Positions 19,612 to 28,710 of a stretch of DNA of 64,000 nucleotides are shown piece after piece (position 1 is the stretch's first letter; each line of letters begins with the position of its first letter). This DNA is from Terriglobia bacterium (GTDB lineage: Bacteria; Acidobacteriota; Terriglobia; Bryobacterales; Bryobacteraceae), in the NCBI GenBank assembly GCA_020073445.1, contig JAIQFE010000010.1, forward strand, positions 24,740 through 88,739, read 5' to 3'. Below the pieces are notes generated by a model. It saw only the letters and a list, made by a program, of their open reading frames with translations, was not told the origin of the DNA and searched no databases. A program made the position numbers and the translations under genes.

Positions 19612-20673
19612 GTGGGTCCGGTGCCGGTTCGCAGTCGCATTGTGTTCCTGGATTGGTTGCGGGGGTTGGCGGCGATCGTCATGCTCCAGGGGCACGCCTT
19701 TGATTCTTTCCTCAGGCCGGAATTGCGCACGCAGCCGGCGTTCATCTTCTCGCAATTTTTCGGCGGGCAGGCGGCCGCGATTTTTCTGTTCCTGACCGGG
19801 ATTACGTTCGGCTTGGGCATGAACCGGCGGGACGAGCTACCGGCATGGGAGCGAATCACCGGCGCGCTGCGGCGGGCGCGGTATCTGTTCCTGTTGGCAA
19901 TCGCGTTCCGGCTGCAGATGTGGGCTTTCGCCGGGCCCCATCAGCCCTGGACCGATCTGCTTCACGTAGACGTGCTGAACCTGATGGGCGCCACGGCAGC
20001 GCTATTGTCGATCACGGCGCTGGCCCAGGGGATGCAGCGCGTCCGGTGGGCGGTGTCCGCTGGCATCGCGCTTGCGGCACTGGCGCCGATCATGTCGGGG
20101 CTGGATACGGGTAGGCTGGTTGGCCCGGCACGCGACTATTTCGTGCCGAGCGGAGCATCCTTCAGCATGTTCCCGTGGGGATCGTATCTGGCGTTCGGAC
20201 TGGCGGCGGGAAGCGCGATTCCGCTGCTGCGGCATTCGGAGTGGTCCCGGGTGATGCAGTGGGCGGCGTTGTGCGGGTTCGGGCTTCTCCTGGGCGGCCA
20301 GTATTTTTCGAACCTGCCGTTTTCGATTTATTCCAACTCGAATTTCTGGCTAAACAGCCCCGCGCTGGTAGCGTGCAAGCTGGGGATCACGCTGCTGCTG
20401 GGCTCGGGCGCCTTCCTGTGGACCGAATATTTCAGCAAAGGATGGAGCTGGGTACGGCTGCTCGGCACGACCTCGCTGGCAGTTTACTGGGTTCACGTGG
20501 AACTGCTTTATGGACGGTGGCTTTCCTCTTATAAGGCAAGCCTCACAATTGGGGAATGTTTGACTGTGGCGGCGATGCTGGTACTAGCGATGGTGGGGAT
20601 GAGCGCGGCCATCCGGCGTTTCCGGCGGAAAATGTCGGGCGAAGTCTCGCAGGCCAAGCGTGTGGCGGCCTAG
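19612..20673 (+). CDS. membrane acyltransferase-like protein (DUF1624/HGSNAT type)
   Basis: 353 residues with about eight to ten hydrophobic segments. The opening RIVFLDWLRGLAAIVMLQGHAFDSF matches the first helix of DUF1624/heparan-alpha-glucosaminide acetyltransferase-like proteins, in which Asp, Arg and His lie near the membrane face. It may move an acyl group across or onto a cell-surface sugar; the target is unknown. GTG start 6 nt after the hydrolase stop. Confidence 0.75.
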   Translation: MGPVPVRSRIVFLDWLRGLAAIVMLQGHAFDSFLRPELRTQPAFIFSQFFGGQAAAIFLFLTGITFGLGMNRRDELPAWERITGALRRARYLFLLAIAFRLQMWAFAGPHQPWTDLLHVDVLNLMGATAALLSITALAQGMQRVRWAVSAGIALAALAPIMSGLDTGRLVGPARDYFVPSGASFSMFPWGSYLAFGLAAGSAIPLLRHSEWSRVMQWAALCGFGLLLGGQYFSNLPFSIYSNSNFWLNSPALVACKLGITLLLGSGAFLWTEYFSKGWSWVRLLGTTSLAVYWVHVELLYGRWLSSYKASLTIGECLTVAAMLVLAMVGMSAAIRRFRRKMSGEVSQAKRVAA

Positions 20674-20677
20674 CCGT

Positions 20678-21682
20678 TTATTCGTGACGAAGGGCGATTA
20701 TCGGATCCAGCCGCGCTGCGCGCCGTGCTGGAACATAAGAGGCCAAAATGGCTGCGCCGATGAGCACCAGCGAGACGGCGATGAGCGTTGACGGATCGCT
20801 CCCCCGAACTCCATATAACAAATGTGAGAAACTCGACAATGCTTTCGTCAGTATCAAAGCAGCCGCCGCTCCGATCGTGACGCCGGCAACAGCAAGCCTA
20901 AGACCTTGCCAAAGTACCATTCGCAGAACGTCCCACTGCATCGCACCGAGCGCCATACGAATTCCAAATTCTTGAACACGCTGGGTCATCGAGTAGGAAA
21001 TCACACCGTATATTCCGACCGAAGCGAGCAGCAATGCCAGGACTGCAAATGCGCTCAGGAGGATCATCGGAAAACGCTGCGTTGCCATTGATGCCGACAC
21101 AAGCTCCTGCATCGTGTGGACATTGTACACCGGCTGGTCTCCGGACGCTCCGTAAACCGCGCTCTTAATCGCGGGGATGATGGTTGAGATATCGAGGGAA
21201 GTGCGTACGGTGATCGTCAGGTCACTGCGGAACGTGGGCACCCATTGATCCAGGAGCTGGTAAAAAGAAGCGTAAATCTGTGGCTTGTCGTGTAGCGGGT
21301 CAGAGCTGTCGAGCCCCCAATGTCGAACGTGGCCAACCACTCCGATTACGCGGGCTGTGCCCCAGTGCGGGATCGTTACGGTTTGACCCACGGCGTCCCG
21401 GTCTGGAAAATAGCTGGCCGCCAGCATGCTGTCGATTACGATGACCTGCTCGGCTTGAACGTCGTCCGCTCGGGTCAGAAAGCGCCCGCGCAGGAGCGGT
21501 ATTTCCATTGTGCTGACGTAGTCCGGACCAGTCCAATAGAAGAGCGCTCGCGGCATCTCTGCCGTGGATGGCGGCTGGCTCGAGCCAACCCAAAACGGCC
21601 CGGAGTTGTCATGCTGACTCAGCGGAACCAGCGCCGTGAAATCCGCTGCCTCGATGCCCGGAATTTGGCGGATGCGATCCAT
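20678..21682 (-). CDS. ADOP/MacB-type ABC permease, C-terminal fragment (downstream of frameshift)
   Basis: 334 residues from an internal Met. The segment carries the second MacB periplasmic core region and the last three TM helices of a FtsX-type permease (FAVLALLLASVGIYGVISY, MALGAMQWDVLRMVL), ending in the usual RLDPIIALRHE. In the same frame the homologous sequence continues upstream of the Met to about 21797 (NPGFDTRHVITF). It belongs with the 21609-23315 fragment as one broken gene; on its own it would lack the first FtsX unit. Confidence 0.8.
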   Translation of the reverse strand: MDRIRQIPGIEAADFTALVPLSQHDNSGPFWVGSSQPPSTAEMPRALFYWTGPDYVSTMEIPLLRGRFLTRADDVQAEQVIVIDSMLAASYFPDRDAVGQTVTIPHWGTARVIGVVGHVRHWGLDSSDPLHDKPQIYASFYQLLDQWVPTFRSDLTITVRTSLDISTIIPAIKSAVYGASGDQPVYNVHTMQELVSASMATQRFPMILLSAFAVLALLLASVGIYGVISYSMTQRVQEFGIRMALGAMQWDVLRMVLWQGLRLAVAGVTIGAAAALILTKALSSFSHLLYGVRGSDPSTLIAVSLVLIGAAILASYVPARRAARLDPIIALRHE

Positions 21683-23315
21683 CAGCTGTTGATACGCAAT
21701 TCGAATCCCGGCCGCCGTCTGGGCTACGGTTGGCGAAAGTCCCGCCTGGAAGGTAATGACGTGCCGTGTGTCGAAACCAGGATTGACGGCCCACTATTGT
21801 GCGTAAAAGCAAGCTGCCGCCCGTTAGCAGCACCAGAGCCAACGCGATTTGTACGACTACGAGAACACCTTGAGTGCGATGATGGCCGCCCGCGGAACCG
21901 CGGCCTCCTTCCTTTAAGCCCGATTGCAGGTCAAAATTCGAGCTCCTTAGCGCGGGCAAGAGGCCAAACACGATTCCCACTGTTATTGAAACGCCAAACG
22001 CAAATAAGAGGACTGAAGTATTGACTCCAATGTTCTCGATGCGCGGCAAGCTTCCGGGCATCGCTTCCAGCAACAAATTAAGTCCCCACTTTGCAATGGC
22101 CAGCCCCAGAGCACCCCCGATGAGCGAGAGAGCTACGCTTTCGGTGATCAACTGCCGTACGATTTGCATGCGTGTCGCCCCCAGCGCTCGTCGAACGGCG
22201 AATTCGCGTGTGCGCCCCGCTGAGCGCGCGAGCAACAGATTGGCGACGTTGGCACAGGCGATCAGCAAGACTAATCCGACCGCGCCCAGCAGCAGGATCA
22301 GCGTCTCGCCTACATCTCCAACGAGGAATGGCTTCAGAGGCTCGACAGAGGTTCCCAGGCCTCGTTCCGTGGCCAAGTTGAGTTGATCGATGTGCTCCTG
22401 CACGGTATTCATCTCTGCCTGAGCCTCGCCGATGCTCACCTTCGGCCCGAGGCGCGCGATGCAAAGTATATTGTGAACCGTGCGATCGTTGCGCTGCGCC
22501 GGATCTCCCTGGCCGATCGGAGTATAAATATCGGCCCGCTGGTTTCCAAAACGAAATCCTCGCTGGAGAACGCCCACAATCGTATAGTCGACGCCGTTCA
22601 ACGTGATGAGCCGGCCGATGGCCGCAGGGTTGCCGGCGAACCGGTCTTGCCACAGACGATTGCTGATGACGACCTCCGGCATGCCCCCGGTTCGGTCGTC
22701 TTCAGGCGAAAGATCCCGCCCGGCAGCCAGATTCACGCCAAGAGTGCGGAAGAAGCTCCATGAGACTTCCGTTCCCGCAAGATGCTCAGGAGTGCCGGTA
22801 TTGGTTAGATCGAACCCTTGCGGGGTAAACGCTGCGATCCGCTCGAATGAGCGAGCATCCCGCTGCCAATCGAGAAAGTCAAGATAAGAAAGGTCCGTAG
22901 CGTATTTGAGAGTTGGATTGTAGAGCATCACTACGGCCAACCGATCCGGCTCTCGATAAGGTAGAGGCGATAACAGAACGCCGTCCAACACGCTGAAGAT
23001 GGCGGTGTTCGCCCCGATGCCCAGCGCAAGAGTCAGGATCGCTGCTGTGGTAAATCCCCGGCTCTTGCGCAACGAACGAAAGGCGTAGCGCACATCCCGG
23101 AGGAAGTGGTCCACCCATTCCAGAGGTCTTTCGTCGCGGCACTCCTCTTTCGCGAGATCCACCGATCCGAGCTCGCGTCGAGCGCGCGCTTCCGCCTCCT
23201 CCCGGCTGAGTCCTTGACGTACATAGTCGCGGGCCTGGCTTTCCAAGTGAAACTGAAACTCGGCATGCATCTGCCGTTCCCAACGACGTCGCCTTAGCCA
23301 GGAATCCCATTTCAT
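21609..23315 (-). CDS. ADOP/MacB-type ABC permease, N-terminal fragment (frameshifted)
   Basis: 568 residues. It begins with the acidobacterial ADOP leader (about 1-65, a HLESQARDYVRQGLSREEAEARARRELG segment), then FtsX unit 1 with the first TM helix at FTTAAILTLALGIGANTAIF, a MacB periplasmic core, and three further helices up to LLLRTI. From about 21797 downwards the frame changes to nonsense such as GRQSWFRHTARHYLPGG, while the true continuation is in another frame. The spacing suggests a deletion of about 8 nt after LLLRTI. The upstream PadR gene lies 12 nt away in the usual PadR-ADOP pair. Probably a pseudogene unless the shift is a sequencing error. Confidence 0.85.
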   Translation of the reverse strand: MKWDSWLRRRRWERQMHAEFQFHLESQARDYVRQGLSREEAEARARRELGSVDLAKEECRDERPLEWVDHFLRDVRYAFRSLRKSRGFTTAAILTLALGIGANTAIFSVLDGVLLSPLPYREPDRLAVVMLYNPTLKYATDLSYLDFLDWQRDARSFERIAAFTPQGFDLTNTGTPEHLAGTEVSWSFFRTLGVNLAAGRDLSPEDDRTGGMPEVVISNRLWQDRFAGNPAAIGRLITLNGVDYTIVGVLQRGFRFGNQRADIYTPIGQGDPAQRNDRTVHNILCIARLGPKVSIGEAQAEMNTVQEHIDQLNLATERGLGTSVEPLKPFLVGDVGETLILLLGAVGLVLLIACANVANLLLARSAGRTREFAVRRALGATRMQIVRQLITESVALSLIGGALGLAIAKWGLNLLLEAMPGSLPRIENIGVNTSVLLFAFGVSITVGIVFGLLPALRSSNFDLQSGLKEGGRGSAGGHHRTQGVLVVVQIALALVLLTGGSLLLRTIVGRQSWFRHTARHYLPGGTFANRSPDGGRDSNCVSTADGSHPPNSGHRGSGFHGAGSAESA

Positions 23316-23327
23316 TGTTTTGACTCC

Positions 23328-23681
23328 TCAGTCTCCGGTCTCCAGCACCAACGCAATCGCATCACAAAGACGCTTCCAACCGGCGGTCTCGGCGCCGAGT
23401 TGCTGCCGGCCTGTTTTCGTCAGGCTGTAGTATTTCGCCCTGCGGCCCTCTTCGGAGGTCTTCCACTCGGACTTGAGCCAGCCTCGATTCTCCAGCCTGT
23501 AAAGCGCGGGATACAAAGAGCCCTGCCGGATCTGGAGCGCGTCTTTTGAAATCTGTTGGATTCGCTGGACGATGGCATATCCGTGGATCGGTCGAAGCGC
23601 AGCGACTTTCAGGATCAACATGTCAAGGGTTCCCTGAAGAAGCTCGGCATTGCTGGCCGCGCCATCGACTTGCCTAGACAT
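23328..23681 (-). CDS. PadR family transcriptional regulator (ADOP-associated)
   Basis: 117 residues. LLQGTLDMLILKVAALRPIHGYAIVQRI and the recognition segment IRQGSLYPALYRLENRGWLKSEW are classical for PadR-s2 repressors; the wing is GRRAKYYSLTKTGRQQL. It sits directly upstream of the permease gene on the same strand (12-nt gap), the common PadR-ADOP arrangement of Acidobacteria. It probably represses the pair. The start codon is very close to the predicted transcription start. Confidence 0.93.
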   Translation of the reverse strand: MSRQVDGAASNAELLQGTLDMLILKVAALRPIHGYAIVQRIQQISKDALQIRQGSLYPALYRLENRGWLKSEWKTSEEGRRAKYYSLTKTGRQQLGAETAGWKRLCDAIALVLETGD

Positions 23682-23691
23682 TCTAGATATG

Positions 23692-23721
23692 AGGTTAAGA
23701 GACGAATGCCCAGGATGTCAA
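23692..23721 (-). promoter_or_regulatory. candidate promoter of the PadR-ADOP pair
   Basis: On the minus strand TTGACA at 23721-23716 is followed after 18 nt by TAACCT at 23697-23692, which keeps three to four consensus positions. The start codon would lie only about 10 nt past the -10 box, so the mRNA would be nearly leaderless. Only the -35 box is strong. Confidence 0.4.
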
Positions 23722-23761
23722 GGCATCCCGTTTGTGGACGATCTGATATTCTGTTCTCACT

Positions 23762-24661
23762 ATGCGAATCGAAAAACTCGCTGGATTTCTTCTGCCCGGG
23801 CTGATTCTCGCCGGTTGCGGCGCGGCGGCCCTGATGGCGCAGGCCGGCAAAGTCTGGACGGCGGCTGAGCTGTTCACGCGCAACATCGGCACCAAAGAAG
23901 ACCAGGACACGGCGTTTCCCCCGCACAAGATCATCGGGAACCTGTACTACGTCGGTACTCGCAGCCTGGGGACGTTCTTGATCGTGACGCCGCAGGGCAA
24001 CATCCTGATCAACAGCGACTATGAACGCACGGTGCCGGTGATCAAAGCGTCGGTAGAAAAATTGGGGTTTAAGTTCACCGACATCAAGATCCTGCTCGGC
24101 AGCCACGCGCATGGGGATCATATGGAAGGCGATGCGCTGGCACAGGAGCTAAGCGGTGCGCAAGCCATGGCGATGGCCGAAGACATTCCGGCGCTTCAGG
24201 CCATGCGGACTCCCAGCGGGAAGGCCAGGCCGCAGTACAAAGTGATCCATGATGGCGATAAAGTCTCGCTGGGCGGCACGACGTTGGTGGCGCATCTCAC
24301 CCCCGGGCACACCCGCGGGTGCACGACGTGGACGGCCACGATCGAAGAAGGCGGCAAGTCATACGATGTGGTGATCATCGGAAGCGTGGGCGTGAACCAG
24401 GGAACCAAACTGGTGAATAACACGCAGGTGCCGCAGATCGCCGAGGAGTATCAGCGCAGCTTCCGGATCCTGCGCGGCCTCAAGTGCGATGTCCCGTTGG
24501 GTTCGCATCCGGCGATGTACAACCTGGCGGAAAAGTACCCGAAGCTGGGCAAAGGACCGAATCCGTTCATCGATCCGCAAGGGTACAAGACCGAACTGGA
24601 CATCCAGGAAACGGCGTTCAACGCCGTGCTGGACGATCAGAAGAAAGCCGCTGCGAAGTAA
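23762..24661 (+). CDS. subclass B3 metallo-beta-lactamase-like hydrolase
   Basis: 299 residues. The zinc ligands match the B3 pattern: H115, H117, D119 and H120 in HAHGDH, H183 in PGHTRGCTTW, and H249 in GSHPAMYN. There is no Cys in the position used by B1/B2 enzymes. The N-terminus holds a signal peptide with LAGC, which could be a lipobox and would anchor the enzyme as a lipoprotein. B3 enzymes hydrolyse beta-lactams, but environmental relatives are not always good lactamases. The next gene begins 7 nt downstream. Confidence 0.88.
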   Translation: MRIEKLAGFLLPGLILAGCGAAALMAQAGKVWTAAELFTRNIGTKEDQDTAFPPHKIIGNLYYVGTRSLGTFLIVTPQGNILINSDYERTVPVIKASVEKLGFKFTDIKILLGSHAHGDHMEGDALAQELSGAQAMAMAEDIPALQAMRTPSGKARPQYKVIHDGDKVSLGGTTLVAHLTPGHTRGCTTWTATIEEGGKSYDVVIIGSVGVNQGTKLVNNTQVPQIAEEYQRSFRILRGLKCDVPLGSHPAMYNLAEKYPKLGKGPNPFIDPQGYKTELDIQETAFNAVLDDQKKAAAK

Positions 24662-24668
24662 GCCCCGA

Positions 24669-25532
24669 ATGAACTCAAATAAACGGAAATTTCTTGTTCT
24701 GCTGATCGCCTTTGCGGGCAGCAGCGCGTACGCACAATGGGTGAACTATCCCTCGCCCGGGACGCCCCGGACGCGCGACGGCAAGCCGAATCTGACCGCT
24801 CACGCGCCGCGCGCATCCAACGGGAAGCCGGATCTTTCCGGACTCTGGCACGTCCAGCCGACGGGTGTTGAAGAAATGAAGCGTCTCTTCGGCGCCGATC
24901 TGATCAAGGCCGCCGACGCGACCAGCGTCCCCGGCATGGAACTCGACACCATTTCGAAGTACGCCCTTAACATTCTCGCGGACTTCAAACCCGAAGAGAC
25001 GCCGATGCGGCCGGAAGCGGCGAAACTGTTCGGGCAGCGCGCTCAAGGAGCCGTAAGGGATCCTGGAGTCGATTGCCTGCCGCTCGGAATCCCGATCTCC
25101 TCGCTCGTTTCGGAAGTGCATAAAGTCGTCCAGACTCCGGGTTTGATTGTGATTCTGCTCGAAGTGGACAACGCGCATCGCCAGATCTACACGGACGGGC
25201 GCAGACTACCCGTGGATCCGCAGCCGTCGTGGCTGGGCTATTCCGTCGGCAAATGGGAAGGGGACACGCTGGCGGTGGACACTATCGGATTCAACGACAA
25301 GGCGTGGCTGGATGTACTGGGCCACCCGCGCAGCGAATCGATGCACATGGTGGAGCGCTATCACCGTCGCGATTTCGGCCATATGGATGTGGAGATGACG
25401 TTCGACGATCCCAAGATGTACACCAAGCCGTTCACCATCAAAGTTACGCACCAGCTGATTCCCGATTCCGACATTCTGGAGTATTTCTGCGCCGAGAATG
25501 AAAAGGATCGCGCCCACCAGGGGGCGCACTAA
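24669..25532 (+). CDS. conserved secreted protein of unknown function
   Basis: 287 residues from ATG 24669, which gives the signal peptide MNSNKRKFLVLLIAFAGSSAYA; a longer frame upstream overlaps the beta-lactamase gene and is not used. The sequence shows DLSGLWHVQPTG, SYSVGKWEGDTLAVDTIGFNDKAWLD and RRDFGHMDVEMTFDDPKMYTKPFTI, a pattern I know from secreted acidobacterial proteins without assigned function. A beta-rich fold is likely. Cotranscribed with the B3 enzyme by spacing. Confidence 0.78.
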   Translation: MNSNKRKFLVLLIAFAGSSAYAQWVNYPSPGTPRTRDGKPNLTAHAPRASNGKPDLSGLWHVQPTGVEEMKRLFGADLIKAADATSVPGMELDTISKYALNILADFKPEETPMRPEAAKLFGQRAQGAVRDPGVDCLPLGIPISSLVSEVHKVVQTPGLIVILLEVDNAHRQIYTDGRRLPVDPQPSWLGYSVGKWEGDTLAVDTIGFNDKAWLDVLGHPRSESMHMVERYHRRDFGHMDVEMTFDDPKMYTKPFTIKVTHQLIPDSDILEYFCAENEKDRAHQGAH

Positions 25533-25533
25533 G

Positions 25534-26160
25534 TCAGTTGTGCCGGCCACGCAACCGGTCTACGAAACGGTGCCCAATGCGTTTCAGGTCGGGCTCGAAT
25601 TCAGTCCACAGGGCGTCCTGAAAATAGGAAGTCGCCGTAAAGCCGAAACCTCTGGCTAAGTGCCCGGCGGTGAGGGGCCTCCCCTCCCAGGCCGAAGTGA
25701 CGGCTACTGCGCCCAGGGTTCCGGCAAAGCGGCTGTAGGCGGGCTGCCATTCGCCATCCCGTCCGCGAGCCAGCGGCGCATGCAACAGGGCGTAAGACAC
25801 GCGCTGCCGAAAGCCCGAAAGATTCGACGGCTGACGCCGCAGGTCCTCATGGAGCAGGGCGCCCGCCGCCAGTTCCATGGTCGTGCGGGCAGTACGGCGC
25901 GTCAGGGCTCCACCGATCTCGTGCGGAAAGCAATATGGCGGTCTTCCACATTTACTGAGCTGGAATGTCTGTTCGAACGCAGTTTCTGCCGCAACCGAGC
26001 TGATTCGTTTCCAGCTAAACGTCTTCTGGACGTAGCTATCCCAACGCTCATGCAGATTCTGCGGGTCCAGGATCGGTGAAGATACGTCCTGCGAATCGGG
26101 GCTCACATCCTGTGCACACAGTAATCCACAGGTAAAGAGCAAAGGGAGCACGCGCATCAT
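25534..26160 (-). CDS. secreted hypothetical protein
   Basis: 208 residues with a signal peptide (MMRVLPLLFTCGLLCA). Not recognised. Features are an early Cys pair (CGRPPYC at about 71-77), a central Ala/Arg-rich helical stretch, and YFQDALWTEFEPDLKRIGHRFVDRLR near the end. It overlaps the oxidoreductase gene stop by 4 nt, so it is coupled to that gene. Confidence 0.65.
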   Translation of the reverse strand: MMRVLPLLFTCGLLCAQDVSPDSQDVSSPILDPQNLHERWDSYVQKTFSWKRISSVAAETAFEQTFQLSKCGRPPYCFPHEIGGALTRRTARTTMELAAGALLHEDLRRQPSNLSGFRQRVSYALLHAPLARGRDGEWQPAYSRFAGTLGAVAVTSAWEGRPLTAGHLARGFGFTATSYFQDALWTEFEPDLKRIGHRFVDRLRGRHN

Positions 26161-27557
26161 GCACCCACTGGATGATCGACGATCTGCTCGTTATCGCGAT
26201 CCCAGTAGAGTTTCTTGCCTTCGCGCTGGGCTTGTGCGGCCATGATCACGGCAACCGAGTGCGCGAAGCCGTGCTCAATCGTGGCATTGGTCTGATTGCG
26301 GCTGCGGATGCACTCGAACCAGTTCTTCATGTGGGAAGGATTGGCGTCGGAGATGAAGGGAAGGGGTCCGTAGGTCTTCTCGACAGCACCGGTCACTAGG
26401 CGCTGCGTCAACGGCAAGGAATGGAGCTTATCCCCCAGCTTGATGGTTTTCTGGGAGCGATGGACGAACGGATTGTCCTCGTGATTCCCCTTTTCCTCCA
26501 CCATCTTCCAGCGCTGACTGCCCTCTCCTCCGATGTTGATGAGGGTAGCCTTCGTCCCCATGATGCGCGTGGAGCTATCGGAATCGTTGCCGAAGCTGGT
26601 GGCGTAACTCACCAGGAAGCCTTTCGGATACTCCAGAAGCGCGTGGAAGGTGTCCGGATTTTCTCGGCCGTCGTGCCAGGCATACACGCCGCCCATGGCG
26701 ACGACCGACTTGGGGAAGGGGTCTTCCAGGAAGTAGTTGACCAGGTCGATGCCATGGCTCATCCATTGATCGGGGATTCCGCTGGAGAAATCCTTGTAGA
26801 GCCGGAACTCGAAGTAAGCTCGCGGATCGAACGGCCTGTAAGGCTTGTTGAGCAGCCACTTTTTCCAATCCGTGTCCTGCTCACGGATCTGGTCCACCTC
26901 GTCGCGACCCCGCCAGCGGGGACCGTGATAGTTCCACACCATCTCGACCTTGCTGACGTCCCCGAGCTCGCCATGCTGGATGGCTTCCTTGGCCGCGATC
27001 TGATACGGCTCGCTGCGGTGCTGGGTACCGATCTGCACGACCTGCTTTCGCGAGCGGACGGCATCGCGGACGGCTTTCGCCTCGTCCAGCACATTCGCCA
27101 TGGGCTTCTCGCAATAGGCGTCCTTGCCGGCTTCGACGGCCATCTTGAGCATCGGCGCATGTTGGAAGTCGGCGGTGGCGATAATGACCGCGTCGACATC
27201 CTTCTGCCCGAGCAGATCTTCCATCTGCATGAAAGAGCGGGGCGCACGACCATAAACCTGGGTCGCCGTTTTCGCGGCTTTCTCGCGGTTCACGGTCCAA
27301 AGGTCGCAGACCGCGGTCATTTCGGCGTTGTAGCTGCCTTTGACGTCCGCGACGACCGATGCCAGTTCCCGCCCTCGCCGGCCCGCGCCAATCAGGCCGA
27401 GGGAGATGCGATCATTCGCACCAATAATCCGGCCGTAGGATAGAGCGCTGGTGCCGACAATGGCCGCACCGGCAAGGAGAAACGATCTGCGCCCGATCTC
27501 GGTGGATTCTCCGCGATCGAGCGGCTGCGGAGCCATGGAATTGCTGTCCCCGTTCAC
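26157..27557 (-). CDS. Gfo/Idh/MocA family oxidoreductase with Tat-type leader
   Basis: 466 residues from GTG 27557, chosen because GGAGG lies 7 nt upstream; a longer frame starts at 27656. A twin-arginine leader (GRRSFLLAGAAIVGTSAL) precedes a Rossmann domain with GLIGAGRRG, the EKPMA motif (YCEKPMANVLDEAKAV) of the family, and a C-terminal oxidoreductase domain. It would oxidise or reduce a sugar or sugar derivative with NAD(P), folded in the cytoplasm and exported by Tat. Such exported members are common in Acidobacteria and Planctomycetes. Confidence 0.9.
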   Translation of the reverse strand: MNGDSNSMAPQPLDRGESTEIGRRSFLLAGAAIVGTSALSYGRIIGANDRISLGLIGAGRRGRELASVVADVKGSYNAEMTAVCDLWTVNREKAAKTATQVYGRAPRSFMQMEDLLGQKDVDAVIIATADFQHAPMLKMAVEAGKDAYCEKPMANVLDEAKAVRDAVRSRKQVVQIGTQHRSEPYQIAAKEAIQHGELGDVSKVEMVWNYHGPRWRGRDEVDQIREQDTDWKKWLLNKPYRPFDPRAYFEFRLYKDFSSGIPDQWMSHGIDLVNYFLEDPFPKSVVAMGGVYAWHDGRENPDTFHALLEYPKGFLVSYATSFGNDSDSSTRIMGTKATLINIGGEGSQRWKMVEEKGNHEDNPFVHRSQKTIKLGDKLHSLPLTQRLVTGAVEKTYGPLPFISDANPSHMKNWFECIRSRNQTNATIEHGFAHSVAVIMAAQAQREGKKLYWDRDNEQIVDHPVGA

Positions 27558-27783
27558 TGCGATACCTCCAGCCGGGCACACGTCACCTGTCTTGAGTCGA
27601 AAGCCAAGCGAGTCAGCCGTGTTCCGCTTCACCCGAGACGAACACACCGCCACCATCGGTTTCTGAGTCCTGCCGACGCCCCCGTTAAAAGCGTCTGATA
27701 CTCAGTCCGAGTGTGACCGGATATTTCTTAGCAGAAGAAGTGTACACCAGTCTTGGCCAGATTGCACGCAGAAAATTCCGTTT

Positions 27784-27803
27784 GGGTGAAAACATTTTCA
27801 CCC
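27784..27803. promoter_or_regulatory. 20-bp dyad GGGTGAAAA-CA-TTTTCACCC
   Basis: A perfect 9-bp inverted repeat around a CA centre. TGAAAA/TTTTCA arms resemble LacI-family operators, which usually have a CG centre. It lies 227 nt upstream of the oxidoreductase start and 19 nt after the MBL-fold gene stop, so it could be an operator or a transcript hairpin; there is no T-run. Confidence 0.4.
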
Positions 27804-27822
27804 CATCAAGGCTGCACTCAAC

Positions 27823-28542
27823 TTAGCGTGCGTACCAGTCACGGAAGCGGACTTCGATGCCGCTTCCGTTCAGTGCCGTCTCGAAAACCTTCAGGTCCGA
27901 ACCCATGTAGTGATACGGGTAGACGATCTTGGGTTTGAACGCTTTAACCGCAGCGGCTGCTTCTTCCGGCGTCATCGTATACGGCAGATTCATCGGGATG
28001 AAGGCCACATCAATGTTCTTGAGTGCGCGCATCTCCGGGATGTTCTCCGTATCGCCGGCAACATACATACGCAGGCCGCCGTAGGTGATCACGTAGCCGT
28101 TCCCGCGTCCTTTATCGTGGTAGAGCTGCCCAGCGGATGGACCGCGCGTCAGGTTGTACATCGGAATGGCTTCGATGCTCCAGGCACCGAAGCTCTTGGT
28201 GTCGCCATTTTTCAGAATGGTCGTGCCGGTTACCGACTTGGCGACAGCTTCGGGCGCGACGATTACGGTAGATGCTTTCTTCAGTTTGGCAATGGTCGGC
28301 GCCGACAGGTGATCGCCGTGAATATCCGTGATCAGGATGAGGTCGGCGGCGGGGAACCCGTCATAGCTGCCTTGCGCCGGATCGATTTGCACTACCTGGC
28401 CTCCAGCCTGAAGCATCAGACCGGCGTGCTGGATCGGCGTCATGGTGAGGGTGCCGGCGGATGTCTTGAATTCTTCGGGCTTGCCGGCCGCGCGGGCGGC
28501 GATTGCCAGCGAGAGGGCGCATAAGATATGTGCGATTTTCAT
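27823..28542 (-). CDS. secreted MBL-fold hydrolase (UlaG-like)
   Basis: 239 residues from ATG 28542, which gives the signal peptide MKIAHILCALSLAIAARA. Metal ligands are in DIHGDH (rather than the usual HxHxDH, with Asp in the first position), then GDTE in VAGDTENIP and YPYHYMG near the end. The layout fits the UlaG/beta-lactamase superfamily-2 group. Substrate unknown. Divergent from the micro-protein genes. Confidence 0.83.
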   Translation of the reverse strand: MKIAHILCALSLAIAARAAGKPEEFKTSAGTLTMTPIQHAGLMLQAGGQVVQIDPAQGSYDGFPAADLILITDIHGDHLSAPTIAKLKKASTVIVAPEAVAKSVTGTTILKNGDTKSFGAWSIEAIPMYNLTRGPSAGQLYHDKGRGNGYVITYGGLRMYVAGDTENIPEMRALKNIDVAFIPMNLPYTMTPEEAAAAVKAFKPKIVYPYHYMGSDLKVFETALNGSGIEVRFRDWYAR

Positions 28543-28710
28543 GCAGACATTGTATTGCATCCTTCGCCGGAGGGCTCGCACCGAACCTAGGCGTACTAGA
28601 ACAAAACTTGAAATTTTAGTACTTTCATTATCGGACCTTGGTACTTCATACTTCTTCAGGCGGTTGTTCCAACAACGCGGCCATCCAACCGTCAAAAAGG
28701 AGACGCTTCA

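Noticed and set aside
26421..27443. A 340-codon open frame on the plus strand within the oxidoreductase gene
   Set aside because: Antisense shadow of the Gfo/Idh/MocA gene, with no recognised domain.
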